The notes under the pieces: generated by a model
Told to the model about the DNA's origin: nothing
Databases searched by the model: none
The model's input: only the letters and a program-made list of their open reading frames with translations
Part shown: piece by piece, positions 1-12,098 of the stretch
Position numbering within the stretch: position 1 is the stretch's first letter
Layout of the letters: each line of letters begins with the position of its first letter
Source of the DNA: Isoetes taiwanensis
Lineage: Eukaryota; Streptophyta; Lycopodiopsida; Isoetales; Isoetaceae
Direction of reading: 5' to 3'
DNA: 64,000 nt
Assembly (NCBI GenBank): GCA_021234155.1
Contig: JAJEKV010000034.1
Location: 4,790,028-4,854,027 of the forward strand
Position numbers and translations under genes: made by a program

Positions 1-1214
1 GCATTCCACAACTCCTGGATTCGGTTCCACTGATGTCTTACTTCAAGGTGATCGAATCTATTACACGTAAGAATAATAGCAAGGACAAGCTTGGGCAGCT
101 TCTTGTGCAAGGGGTTTACAATAAGAACTCTTGCATAGTGAGAAATCACATTCTCCTCGAAGGCCTTCGTAATGACATTGTAGCCCTCTTCATTGCAGCC
201 AACAATCACCTCAAAGGTGCCATTGCCTGTCCTTCCTTCTTTCCACAAAAGCCAAGTAAACAATCATCTCTAGGAATCCAACGAACAGCCCTCTTCACCA
301 CGGTCTCATCCTCGGCCACAATTGCTTTGGAATTCCACCCAAATCAAGTCTTTGGCGTTGCATGTGTCGAGAATAGATTTGAGCAAGATGCTTGAATGTG
401 TCTTCCCTGATACCGACTTTGTAAAAGAAGCTTTCTCGTGTAGAGCGCATCGTGGTGGACATACTTGGGCCTGCAAAGTTTAGAGAAAGAAAATTGTGCA
501 TTCTTCTCCCTCCCCAAATCTTTATTGTTTCAAACAATGCTTTCGTGGTTTCTCTATATCTTCTTTTATGGCCAGGTCTGATTATGTTTTGAGCTATGTC
601 CCTTAAAAAATCCCACAAAGCTGGCCTACCACTAAATTTTCCTTGCCGATGTGCCTCCACTATGTCTTGGCAAAATCTGTTCACATCCTTTCTGTTCATG
701 GACTCCTCCAAACTTCCTCTAAGTGACCTTTCCTTCATTGACAATGCCACAACTCTCATTCGGGAAAACATTAACTCTGCTTTCAACTTCCTTATCTCAG
801 ACCCAGCAGACCTAGCCATTTTTTTAACCTCTATGCTATTCAGATAATCTGATCTAATACGTAATTTAGTAGTTCTAAGTCCCCTTGCTACCTTATCATC
901 AGTTTGCCTATGCACTCTCATGTAAAAATCTTTTTCCTTCGGAATAGCAGCACAAAGTGAACATTGATAATTAACAAAGGGTTCACCACTAAGGCTAATC
1001 CTCTTGCACTTCGTATGCCTAAACGTGCCACTAACATGGATTACATTCTGCCCAACCACTAATGTATGCTGCAATGTAGGTTCACAATACCATTTTGTTC
1101 CCATTTTCAGCTCATGCAGAAAGGGTCTTAAATCCTTGGCTTTATCTCCATACTTCCCACCATACTTATATTTGTTTTGCCAAAAGCCCCAACATAGTAA
1201 AGCCAAAGATGTTT
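1..1214 (-). CDS. 3' exon of unidentified spliced gene, possible transposase-like domain (partial, two frameshifts)
   Basis: Last visible exon of the gene broken by element A. It begins after a canonical acceptor (pyrimidine-rich, ending ccccaacag, plus 1215-1223) and reads leftwards off the window. The first part (1214 to about 335) encodes about 300 residues with a C-x2-C pair (YQCSLCAA), a long basic helical stretch, and a block with RPALWDFLRDIAQNI and KIWGGRRMHNFLSLNFAGPS. The frame then shifts near 335 (VAEDETVVKRAVRW, DDCLLGFCG) and again near 225 (VIVGCNEEGYNVITKAFEEN, LVLAIILTCNRFDHLEV). The AEDE motif followed by a strand and LxGFCG recalls the first catalytic strand of RNase-H-fold transposases, but I could not place the family. 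The shifts may be decay or single-base errors. The orientation and the conserved-looking blocks make a real protein likely; the function is not known. Confidence 0.6.
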
Positions 1215-1296
1215 CTGTTGGGGAAAGACAACGAAGTCTAAATAATCTACAAACTTACAATACAATAAATGTTACAAGGCAGTTTTGTATACTCAC

Positions 1297-1344
1297 GTGA
1301 ACTATTACTTGATGATGCTTGGCTGCTCGTAGATGGAGGGGTCG
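1297..1344 (-). CDS. 48-nt serine-rich mini-exon
   Basis: A short exon between a good acceptor (gttttgcag, plus 1345-1353) and a consensus donor (GTGAGT, plus 1291-1296). It encodes TPPSTSSQASSSNSS-type residues. The phase fits both neighbours: the upstream exon ends with one base of a codon, this exon is 48 nt and again leaves one base, and the next exon starts with the two bases that complete CAA. That phase agreement over three exons supports a genuinely spliced gene rather than chance ORFs. Confidence 0.6.
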
Positions 1345-1481
1345 CTGCAAAACAAGGCAAAGTAAAAATCAGTGAGAAAAACAAGGTAGAGGAGGTAAAG
1401 GAGCAAAGTAAAAATCAGCCTTCAAACAAGGTAGAATATGAACACTTGTAGCAAATAAAATGTAGCCGGAATGTAGCGCAC

Positions 1482-1904
1482 CCTTTGCAAAAAACTTAAG
1501 CAAACTCCCTTGATTCGGGTCTGGTTCAGCAGATTTCTTGGGCCGCCCACCTCTTGTTCTTTGCTCATCTGAATCCTTCTCAATATTCATGACGGCATGC
1601 ACGTGCCTCTTTGAGAGAATATGGTCTTTCATACGGCCAACGAGACTTCCAGATTTGGGAAACAGCTCAAGGAGCCTTTCACACATGACACAAATGATAC
1701 GAATGTCTTCAACACTTACAAATCCACCAATGGTATTCTCGTAAAGCTTAAACATAACATCGAATGCTCTAGTTTCCTCTTGAAACTTTGCAATGGCAGC
1801 AGAAAACGTACTTTCAACTAGAGCTTGGTTCTCTTTGGACACATGCAACTCTTCCTCTTCATTACAAGGCTGATCCTCCTTTTCCTCAATCTGCAGACCC
1901 CCCG
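1482..1904 (-). CDS. Continuation of interrupted exon: acidic linker, AT-hook-like and PIP-box-like motifs
   Basis: This is the 3' part of the exon that element A splits; the 5' part is at 12099-12770. Reading from the target site it gives an acidic linker (IEEKEDQPCNEEEEL), an alpha-helical region with ALVESTFSAAIAKFQEE and ICVMCERLLELFPKSG, then RTRGGRPKKS, an AT-hook-like GRP core, and QGSLLKFF, which fits the PCNA-interacting consensus Q-x-x-hydrophobic-x-x-aromatic-aromatic. The exon ends at a GT donor (G|GTGCGC, minus strand at 1481). AT-hook plus PIP-box suggests a nuclear DNA-associated protein; this is inference from short motifs only. Confidence 0.6.
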
Positions 1905-1909
1905 GCAGA

Positions 1910-3491
1910 TGTGACGCTCCCTGAACATATACGACCCTCGGTCGTATACATACGGGGACTTTCCCCTCCCATGGCCACCAACTCGCCATGAGCAGGGCCC
2001 TCCGTCTACTTCGGGCCATCTATAATATGATGCCTGAAAGAAGGACACGAAGGGGTCATTCGGCCCACGCCTTCAATGGGGCTCCTACGTCGCGGAAGCG
2101 TGAATACAAGGGTTAGCACACAGCATAAATCACATATAAATAACCACCACGAAGGGTGGCGCATCCATCCAAATACCAACTGCAAAGAATATGCATATAA
2201 AACTAAGAAAAACACCCCAAACCCATGGTTCTACCCCGGCTCAGACTCCAGTGAGGATCGACTGACGGCTAGGTCTCAAGAGATCAAAGCCAGACCGAAT
2301 CTTGACATGGCGCTATCGGCATAGAACATTGGCTAGGGTTGTCCACTCCATCCGCCCCCTCCCGCACACTTTGCGGATGGGTCAATTCACGCTATGGCGC
2401 CGCTATAGCCTTCCTGGAGACGCAGTTCTCGAGGCATCACCCCCGCCGAGCCTACCTGTGGTTCATGAAGCCCCTGGTCCGATGAGGCAGGTCGTGGAAG
2501 CGCCCCTTCCGTAATCACGCAAGTGGTTCCATGGGTGAGCTAGAGAATACGTGCGCATCGGCCGACCCCCGCATCCGCACTTACTTTACTCCCCTAAATC
2601 TACTCAAAGTGCAAGGTGCCCCATACAAGTCACACCTCTACACCCGTGGAGTGTCGGACCCATACCCGCCCCCCTACGTGGACCGGGCTATCGCCTAGCT
2701 CACTATAGGAGTCTCGGGAGCCTTTTATGTTCGTGCAAGACCCCACCAACCACTTCACCACACGTGTTCCTTATCCGGGGTGCTAAGCCAATCCATAGCA
2801 TCTATGACCCGATGGGCTCTTGTGCACAGCCGCATCTAATAGGAATAATACAGGGGCTCTATCTAGGAGCATACTACAATACATGGGCTCATAGGTCTCT
2901 ACCCCGTAATCCCCATATCCCGAGTGCTAACTAAGCAAAGAACTACTAAACCATCAACCAAAGCACGCATGAGACTAGAGATAAAGAATACTCACCATAT
3001 CAATCAAGGGTTAGCCTAAACAGGTAAACCACAAAAGAAAAACAGAGAGAACACACACCACGTAGAGGCGCTTATGCTATAAATCAACATAGTAACCTAC
3101 CGACTAACCGGCAAATCGGGTCTTGGGCTGCTCCATCTCGACTAACTGAAGGGCGCCTGGCTGTTGCTCCTCCTCCTCCATCCCCAATTGCTCCCAATTC
3201 GAATTGGGGCACAAAAGCCCTAATTTGGGTGTCCAAAATGGCAACCCTACCTTGCCCAATCGATTTGGGCCAGGTGGCATGTCATAAATTAACTAATTTG
3301 GTATTTTAACCCTTTTAATATTAGGATAAGCCCTAAATTCGAATTAGGGTTTTGGTTAGGTTTCCACCTTTATAATTTAATTATTAACATAGCTAACCTT
3401 AGCTTATGAATAATTAATGTGCCATTAATTATTCATAGTGACATGTCACGATTTTATACTTAAATATGCGATAAATATGTGGAACGCCACA
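1910..3491 (-). repeat. 3' LTR of element A
   Basis: About 1.58 kb, TG...CA bounded, matching 10530-12098 along its length. The two copies differ mainly by one-base gains and losses in G or C runs, with some substitutions. Open frames inside it are not conserved between the copies and are not treated as genes. Confidence 0.9.
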
Positions 3492-3508
3492 TTCTCCCCA
3501 CCTTAAAA
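3492..3508 (-). promoter_or_regulatory. Polypurine tract of element A
   Basis: On the minus strand aaggtggggagaa abuts the TG of the 3' LTR. The same arrangement occurs next to the LTR of chromovirus C at 50434. Confidence 0.6.
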
Positions 3509-6500
3509 TGATGTCGCCCTCAAAGATCAAGATTACTCTTGTTGCAGGGGCAACACATCATACATTGGAAGGAAGTCTCCCCTCCTTAAGAGATAGCGTG
3601 AGATTATAAGTCACACAGACGTTGTCATGTTCAAAGTGATCAAGTTTGAAATGACTTGTAATGTGCAATTTATAACTTTGGGGTATAAGAAGAAGAAGAA
3701 GATATATTCGTGGTGGCGAGTTCATTCGCCTATCTATTTTAGAAATCGCTTCCTTCTATACATACAGTAACTCGATTATATATTAAAGATAGGTATAGAT
3801 ATAAAGAACTGCTATTTGTTGTTATATTATAATGCATAGTTATTAACCTCGCACTGTTTAGTAGAAAGTCATTCTAAGGATATTAACTTGTGTGTGTAGG
3901 TGTATTATATTCCCGCTTCACTTTGTAATTCATTTCATTACAGCCATCCCTACTTTAATTTTGTAGCAAATTTTTGTTTTCCTATTTTTGTTACAGTTTT
4001 TAAGAACTCGTATGTTCCTATCCTCAGTATTTAATAGGTCCTTGACAGTTATACTTATCCTTTAATACAACTATATATTATATCAGACAGTCTTACCTAT
4101 ATACTTTAATATTAAGTACGACATGCACATTGTTCATGACTTATTATTCATAACCTTGTTATAACCTAATCTAAGTCTCGTTATTCCCTCCGAAGTTTGT
4201 GTAAGACATACATACTTATCTCCTTCTATTATATTTGATTATATGTTTAAATAGTTTGCTCCTTTGGATTATCGTTAATGTTTCCACACTCACACTCTCT
4301 ATCTTTAGCATAGATTATAATCACATGAGGACACATATTAATTCATTGGTTATGTTTATACATTTACCAGACGTCCCGATATTCTTACATTTGAATTACT
4401 TATTTATTCTATTGCTATTTTCGTAAATTTATCACACATACAGAGATTCTTATATTTACAGGGCATAGATACAACTGACATATACATTCGACGTAATTTG
4501 TACCGCCCCGGTCGCTTTTCGGGAGTGCTATGGCTATGCAATCGTCCTGTATTACAGAAGGTCAGTTGTGTGACGATGGTGTCCACGGCAGAAGCATCGA
4601 AACCATGCCTGGTCTGCCCTGAGCCTGTTAGATGGTGATGACTGAGGAGGTCCCGGGCTCATACTCGAAGTAGAAGTGCTGAATGTTGGGAATAAGGAGT
4701 GTTAAGATATCCCTATTTTGGATGGACACTCGAGAAAATTGGTATGACGATTGTTTGGTATCTAAGTGAAATACTGGACCTAATAATTACGAGGATTGAG
4801 TTATTATGCGGATCTAGATTGCTATTCAATGTAGAAGGAGACTGGATAGCACCATATATCTGATGGAGAAGTGGTTTATGATTATCTACTATAGACCATG
4901 TTAAGGAGGTATTATACTAAGGTGGAAACTGGATTATAAGTACCCAGCTCATGAAAGGAAGATCACTTTAGAAGTGTAGGTTTTGACAATGGTGGTGAAG
5001 GTATAGCATGTCCGACACTTTATAACTATTGCTACTTGAATCGAGGTATGATGCGCGGAATGGCGGAGAATACATAAATAAATAAATAAATATATTAAAT
5101 CATCTCCCCATGGGACCTTGAAGGTCATGGTGTATGAGGATATCGATCCATAAGCTATGGATTATAAAATTACATATACATTGTGTTTGGTAAAGAGATT
5201 GATGTTCCTGCGTGAAATAAAGACGCAAGATTATAGACGACTAAGAAGACCACGTAACCACGTGGATACGCTTAATGACATTGGTCAAATGCATGACCAT
5301 TATGCATGGTATAAATTAAGGAAACGGACACATGTTATGTCTGCTGGGAGCATCGAGATGCCGTATAACAGACTAGAGGATAGTGTGGAACGTAATTTCT
5401 ACATAAGGTCAAGAGAAGACGACAATTGGTAGGAACAAGCGCAAGTATCGAAAAGGTGCAAGGTATGTTGGATCTTTGGTGAAGCTAGATTATGAATGGA
5501 AGTTGACCTTGAAGTAATGATACATTAGGAAGGCAAGTAATGTACCCACACGACAAGTGGGAGAGAAGAGGTGCTTGAAAGTTGTTGTAAACAACGTTTC
5601 AAGTATAGAGAGTTTGGAATGACACGTTGAATGTACCAAAGTCTGGAGTATGAACAAGGTAGGCACCCAATGAACATCTCACCAAGGAGGATGTGCTCTG
5701 GACTTGGTATCGTGTGTGTATCCCGAGGAGTAACTCCACGTTGATATATGTGTACTAGGACCATTTAATAGTAAAACATAACTAAAAGAAGATAGGATAT
5801 ATAGTAGAACTTTTAGTTCACATTCCCTATAAATAGGGAGGTAATGAAGATAAGAGTTGTTATACTAGAGATGAAACATGTCCACAAGGGGCTTAGGTTG
5901 GCATTTGCCCCTGTGGAAGTTATGACTAGAGCTTGAGGACGAAGGCAAAGTAAGGTTAGTGGTGTCGAAACCACAACATGTATATGGTACTAGATAACCA
6001 AGTTGGGGAAATAAGTTGGCCGCAAGTATGAATATAGCTAGATGCCTATGTCAACAAGTTACATAGGAGTCTAGACTTAGGGTTGGTGCACACATGTTAC
6101 TATATCATATAACGTAGCGGTCCTGGATGTAGGAAGGATTTAGTAGTATCAAATACTATAGTGGTGATCCTATCGAGGATGTCGATTGTGATATTCAGAT
6201 GTATATCATATTAAAAGATAGTAGAATATTCGTACAGGGCGAGGGAAATATTGCTTGACAAGGTTTAAAGAATGAGCGTGATGATATGCTTATATACGAA
6301 GATATTGGGTTAGGTATGCTTTACCAGAGATAAGCATTCAAGTTATCCCAATGGTTGAAGTTGACTATCTTAGATACGTCGTACTAAGGGAGATGAAAAG
6401 AGTTTAAATCAGTGAAAATAGCTAGAGTAAGTCTAGCATATACGGTGATGTTACATTCAAAAACATCCCGAGGATGGTTGGAACAGTGTTGGAATAACCG

Positions 6501-9500
6501 CTAATGAGAGCTTAGCTACTCAAAGGTTCTAGATACCAATGAATTACTTCATTGTAATAAGTCGAGCATTTATTTAGTTTTGGAAAATAAGAAGATGTAT
6601 AAAATATCGCATCCCCCTGATGGAAGAAAAGAAGGAGTACGATGACTTTGACGATTATACTTTTAGGGATAACCGAGAAGAGGGCAATACATTGCAATCC
6701 AAGTCCCGATAAAAATCAAGACGAGGTGTGTAGATTACAAGGAGTGAGATTATATAGACTAGCAGTCCATATATCTTAAGAGTTACGCTACTCGCGAGGA
6801 ACAATTGCAGGTACTGAAGTAGAAGGTGGAGGATCCGTTGCCTTGAGGCATAGACCCGTTAGAGATTCTGACTTTGAAACTCTTAAGAGGGTAAGGAATT
6901 GGATAATCATATGGCGGTTACTAACGAAGATTGAAACATTGGGTTTTCCTATTAGAAGACCAGGAGGTTTTAGTGCCTCCACTTCATTATGAGGGAGTCA
7001 AAGAGATGCAAAGATTCAAGCTGATCAAAAGCTGAAGTCCACCTGATAACTTAAGAAAATTAGGTTACGTGTAACTAAGCATGGGTGGTATGGAACACAA
7101 AGGATCCTTAGCGAAAGAAGCCTTTAGAAAAGCTCCTCATCTGGGGTAGTAAACCTTTGGAATTATAGCATAATCCCATGGGTGGTATGATAGTGTATAT
7201 ACACGACTGGAAGACCATAAGGCACTAAAGGGATGGTTAAAGTAGCTGGGGATCCTATAAAAAAATGTAGGCAGCATATAGATTTCTAACATAGAGTTGG
7301 CCACTGCCCAGTTGGGGAGTCGGTGGCTCAGCCACATACTAAAGGTACATAGGCAATAGGTTTGTTTGAAAGAACTACCACTAAGTATAGTTTAGCTAAG
7401 TTAGAGCAGAGCTCTAGCATTGTGGGATGTGGAGATATGTTTATTATGTACATACCATGTACACATACGATAAACATCTTAGGAAGGTAATCTAGGTGGC
7501 GACACCAGGAGAGAAAGACGAGCGTATCCTAAAGTTACTGATAAAGGATCTGGAGATACGTTCGAAATGTGCAAAGGACCGTCAACCCGTTGCATGCTAG
7601 GATATGGTGTAGTAGTTGGCACTTGAAATAAATGTCAACGGCCAATAGAATAAAACTTAAGGTAGTGGGGTTGAGTAGTACAATAGTACAATTCCAGAAT
7701 AAGTAGCGAATAGCAGTTACCTGCTAAATGTTCGAATGTGTCTTGCATAGACACCTAAGACTAGCTTCCCCATATGATCCATACCTGGATCAGGTAGAGG
7801 TGACGCCATGGGTTACATGGGGGTGCAAGTTAACATATACAGGACTCGAATATTGATACAAGTCCGGGTTATATTAAACGTAGGTAATTGTAGAAAGGCT
7901 CACAAAGTACAAGGCAAGCACCTTGATGACTCCAGGTAATTCACGATTTATACGAAGGCTCACCCGCTCTTAGGCCATGATTATGGCTTAAATGCGGATG
8001 TCAAGTCATTTGGAATGCCAGAACAGCAGCATGACATCATGACAGAGAAATGTAATGAGTAAGATTTCCAGGATGTAGGACAATGTTGGATTATAATCCC
8101 CAATGATAGGTGGGTTAACAATATAGGGAGCATATAATGGCGGCTTAGAAGCCACAAGACGGTTAATAAATACATAAAGGAGTAATGGGGATTGGTGACT
8201 CTACTGAGTAAAGGTCACAATCAAAGAGTGAAATATGTAGCTGTGGCAGGCGTAAGGGTCGGACTACTGAAAATCGATCATAGACTTAGAAAACATATTG
8301 AAGAAGAGAAGGAATAAAGGACCCTGATGCATGATATTTAGCAATCTGGATAGAAAGGTTATTTCCTAACATGGAGATTAGTCTTTGCTAACATGCAAAG
8401 ATATACCGCAAACTTGAAAGGCGAAGAAGAGCTGAAAAACTCTTTAAAGATTTGGTGTATGACTTAGGGAAGAATACGTCCATGTCTTAGGACAACATGG
8501 TGAATTGAGTTCACCAAGGAGCTTTTAATAAATAGAGCGATAGGTAGATAGCATTTATACGTCATGCCATATTGGCAGCGTCCATGAGGACATATGATTC
8601 GACCCCCGAGACTTGAACACAAGATCTCCGAATAGAGGAGGCCTATCTTGAGGGGTCTTTGGGTGGTAATCGCCCTTTGGGATATTCATATAATCCTTTG
8701 GAATATGTAAGTTCGCTTTGCGTAACCTAAAGACGTTTAGGTATTAAAATAATGGTTGGAAACATTTTGCTCGGACCTTATCTAGGTACCCTAGAAGGAG
8801 GTGAGTAATCAACAATGGTTGGGTGGCATTGGAATGTACGGGAGAACAACTCCAAAAGAGGGTAGACTGCTGTCACTTTGACAGGCGTGTGACACAGATA
8901 ATTAATGACATCCATATAGATGGTGAAGTTCGGCACAAAGTGTTGACATAATTATGGGGGTTCTAACACAAGCACTCACTGCGTATTACAGAGTTGGTAC
9001 CGTGGTCTGGGAAAATGGTCCACAAAAAGAACACGACCATTGAGAAGAAGTAGTGAACCGTGGTAGGATTAAAACTACCCATGGTCTAGAGGGGTGCTGC
9101 ATGGCAGTCCCTAGTTGGTTGGGCGAAAAGAAATCCTTTCTTTGGGAAATGAGATGAGTCAAGGTTTAGACACTAGAGAGAGACAACGTTAATTATAAAT
9201 ATGTCTATAAAACATTACTTATGTAACGTCGAATAAGGTCTAATATAAAGCATATGAATGTAGTATGGATTGAATCATGGCAAGGCCCGAAGAAATTGTG
9301 TTATCAAGGCATCTACCAAAGGAAAAATAATTAAAGTTATAGGTTGAGGAACACCGATAACTGGGTATTATTACCGTCGCATAAAGAATATCCAAGGATA
9401 TAATACCCGCTGCTATTCTAGGAGGTTGCCCTGTCGTTGTTAATTAAATTCCGGAATTAGTCCCACCAAATGAGTTGATGTTGTCATAACAAGTTGGCCG

Positions 9501-9600
9501 GACTTGCTAGGTTACGTCGTGCCATTTGGTCGGTTTATTCCTAGGGGATACTAGCTTTATATATGGTTAACAGTTATCCGGTTGACTATAGCAGAGAGAG
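3509..9600. other. Interior of element A: no gene seen
   Basis: About 6 kb without credible coding sequence. 3650-4500 is AT-rich; from about 4500 to 9500 the plus strand is purine-rich with many stops in all frames. The few open frames of 60-90 codons have no recognisable motif. I see neither gag-pol remnants nor a captured gene. Confidence 0.6.
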
Positions 9601-9631
9601 GTCGTCTCCCATGGCTATGGCAAGGCTGCTT

Positions 9632-9752
9632 ACTCCGGCGGCTATGGCGGAAGAGCTTGCTCCGGCGGCTATGGAGGAAGAGCTTGCTCCGGCGGCTATG
9701 GCGGAAGAGCTTGCTCTGTCGGCTATGGCGGAAGAGCTTGCTCCGGCGGAGT
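9632..9752. repeat. 27-bp minisatellite, about 4.5 units
   Basis: Units containing ggctatggcggaagagc start at 9640, 9667, 9694 and 9721, with one or two base changes. Because 27 is a multiple of three, both strands show open repetitive frames here; these are by-products of the repeat. Confidence 0.85.
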
Positions 9753-9849
9753 TGTTGCCTCCGTGGGTTTACCAAAGGCATGCCTCTAATTTAGATATGG
9801 AATAGATGCACTATAAATATTAGAAAAAGCATTATTACTTCAAGAAAGA

Positions 9850-9920
9850 AGTTGGCTTATTGGTAAAGGTGTTGGCTTGGGTGCAGAAGGTTAGGGGTTC
9901 AATCCCATGATGTACCTTTT
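9850..9920 (+). other. tRNA-like (SINE-head-like) segment 1
   Basis: An A-box-like TTGGCTTATTGG is followed about 45 bp later by a good B box GGTTCAATCCC, the spacing of an internal Pol III promoter. No clean cloverleaf forms, so it is more likely a tRNA-derived SINE head or a decayed tRNA. It lies in the element A leader. Confidence 0.4.
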
Positions 9921-10003
9921 CCTTAAAAGAGCTGCTAACTGGAGAAAACAGAATATTAGATATGTATAACATAGTAATAAAATATATATATGCCATGTAA
10001 AGA

Positions 10004-10066
10004 TAGTTGGCAAGATGGAAAGAGTATTGGGTTGGAAGTTGGAGGTCATGGGTTCAAAACATGGGC
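10004..10066 (+). other. tRNA-like (SINE-head-like) segment 2
   Basis: A second A-box-like GTTGGCAAGATGG and B-box-like GGGTTCAAAACATGG follow segment 1 by about 85 bp in the same orientation. An A-rich run follows (10075-10105), as after a SINE insertion. No target duplication was identified. Confidence 0.35.
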
Positions 10067-10515
10067 GAAAACGGAAAAAATTATTTTTTTTTAAAAAAAA
10101 AAACGGACGCGTATTTTTATACGGCGGACCGTATGGGGCGCTGACGTGCTTATACGCATTTTATTTTCAAAAAGAAACACCCTCGATACGCCGGGCGCCC
10201 CTTTTGTTTTTCTTTTCGCTACTGTTGTCCGCTTTTGCCTCCCGAGACGTGCCCCCTAGGGTATTTGAGAGGTGCCCGATCCATTGGAGCCATTTTCGCC
10301 TTCATCCGAGCTACCTACAAAAAGTTATGGCTCCTCGAAACTTGGGTCCTCCAGGCGGCCTAGACTTCCTTAGAAATTACAGTCTATTACCTTAACCTAG
10401 CACTAAATCAAACATGAAAGACTTAAACAATCACTCTTGCTTAATTCTCTCCCCTAACTACCGAACTAGCGAGTTAGGGTTTGGTCAGTGCTATGATTTC
10501 GAGAACCAAAATCAC

Positions 10516-10526
10516 GGCTCATACCA
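10516..10526 (-). promoter_or_regulatory. Primer-binding site of element A (initiator tRNA-Met type)
   Basis: TGGTATGAGCC three bases inside the 5' LTR resembles the TGGTATCAGAGC primer site used by many Ty3 chromoviruses and Copia elements. It fixes the orientation of the element. Confidence 0.65.
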
Positions 10527-10529
10527 CTT

Positions 10530-12098
10530 TGTGACGCCTCGAACATATCGACCCTCGATCGTATACATACATGGGACTTTCCCTCCCATGGCGACCAACT
10601 TCGCCATGAGCAGTGCCCTCCATCTACTTCGGCCATCTATAATATGATGCCCGAAGAAGGACACGAAGGGTCATTCGCCCACGCCTTCAATGGGGCTCCT
10701 ACGTCGCGGAAGCGTGAATACAAGGGTTAGCACACAGCATAAATCACATATAAATAACCACCACGAAGGGTGGCGCATCCATCCAAATACCAACGGCAAA
10801 GAATATGCATCTAAAACTAAGAAAAACACCCCAAACCCATGGTTCTACCCCGGCTCAGACTCCAGTGAGGATCGACTGACGGCTAGGTCTCAAGAGATCA
10901 GCAGACCGAATCTTGACATGGCGTTGGCTGGCATAGAACATTGGCTAGGGTTGTCCACTCCATCCGCCCCTCCTGTGCACACTTTGCAGATGGGTCAATT
11001 CACGCTATGGCGTCGCTATAGCCTTCCGGAGACGCAGGCTCGAGGCATCACCCTGCTGAGCCTACTCCAGGGTTCATGAAGCCCCGGTCCGATGAGGCAG
11101 GTCAGGGAAGCGTCCCCTTCCAGAATCACAGTGGTTCCATGGGTGAGCTAGAGAATACGTGCCGCATCAGCGACCCCCGCATCCGTACCCGACTTACTCG
11201 CCCTAAATCTACTCAAAGTGCAAGGTGCCCCATACGGGTCACACCTCTACACCCAGGGAGTGTCAGACCCATACCCGGCCCTCTACGTGACCGGCTATCA
11301 GGCCTAGCTCACTATAGGAGTCTCAGGAGCCTTTTATGTTCGTGCAAGACCCCACCAACCACTTCACCACTGTGTTCCTTATCTGGTGCTAAGCCAATCC
11401 ATAGCATCTATGACCCGGTGGGCTCTTGTGCACAGGCCGCATCTAATAGGAATAATACAGGGCTCTATCTAGGAGCATACTACAATACATGGGCTCATAG
11501 GTCTCTACCCCCCGTAATCCCCCATATCCGGAGTGCTAACTAAGCAAAGAACTACTAAACCATCAACCAAAGCACGTACAGAGACTAGAGATAAAGAATA
11601 CTCACCATATCAATCAAGGGTTAGCCTAACAGGTAAACCACAAAGAAAACAGAGAGAGAACACACCACAGAGAGGCGCTATGCTATAAATCAACATAGTA
11701 ACCTCACCGACTAACCAAAATCGGTCTTGGGCTGCTCCATCTCGACTAACTCAAGGGCGCTTTGGTCATTGCTCCTCCTCCTCCATCCCCAATTGCTCCC
11801 AATTCGAATTGGGGCACAAAAGCCCTAATTTGGGTGTCCAAAATGGCAACCCTACCTTGCCCAATCGATTTGGGCCAGGTGGCATGTCATAAATTAACTA
11901 ATTTGGTATTTTAACCCTTTTTAATATTAGGATAAGCCCTAAATTCGAATTAGGGTTTTGGTTAGGTTTCCACCTTTATAATTTAATTATTAACATAGCT
12001 AACCTTAGCTTATGAATAATTAATGTGCCATTAATTATTCATAGTGACGTGTCACGTATTTATACTTAAATATGCGTATAAATATGTGGAACGTCACA
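10530..12098 (-). repeat. 5' LTR of element A
   Basis: About 1.57 kb partner of 1910-3491. On the minus strand it starts TGTGACGTTCC at 12098 and ends GGCGTCACA at 10530, directly followed by the primer-binding site. Confidence 0.9.

Larger units (their letters stand above)
1910..12098 (-). mobile_element. Element A: complete non-coding LTR retrotransposon (LARD-like) inserted in a gene
   Basis: Ends are near-identical long direct repeats (1910-3491 and 10530-12098) starting TGTGACG and ending GTCACA or GCCACA. They are flanked by a 5-bp target duplication gcaga (1905-1909 and 12099-12103). Orientation is minus: a TGGTATGAGCC primer site lies just inside the right LTR and a purine tract (aaggtggggagaa on minus) just inside the left one. 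The 7.0 kb interior has no recognisable gag or pol in any frame, as in large retrotransposon derivatives that depend on a partner's proteins. LTR termini and the tract next to the PPT resemble chromovirus C at 48820-56115, a plausible helper family. Confidence 0.9.

Noticed and set aside
2076-2934. Open frames inside the element A LTR, repeated near 10690-11543
   Set aside because: They differ by frameshifts between the two LTR copies and have no motif; LTR by-products.
9557-9805. Repetitive peptide frames of about 70-80 residues on both strands
   Set aside because: Translation of the 27-bp minisatellite in an element interior; no start context or homologue.
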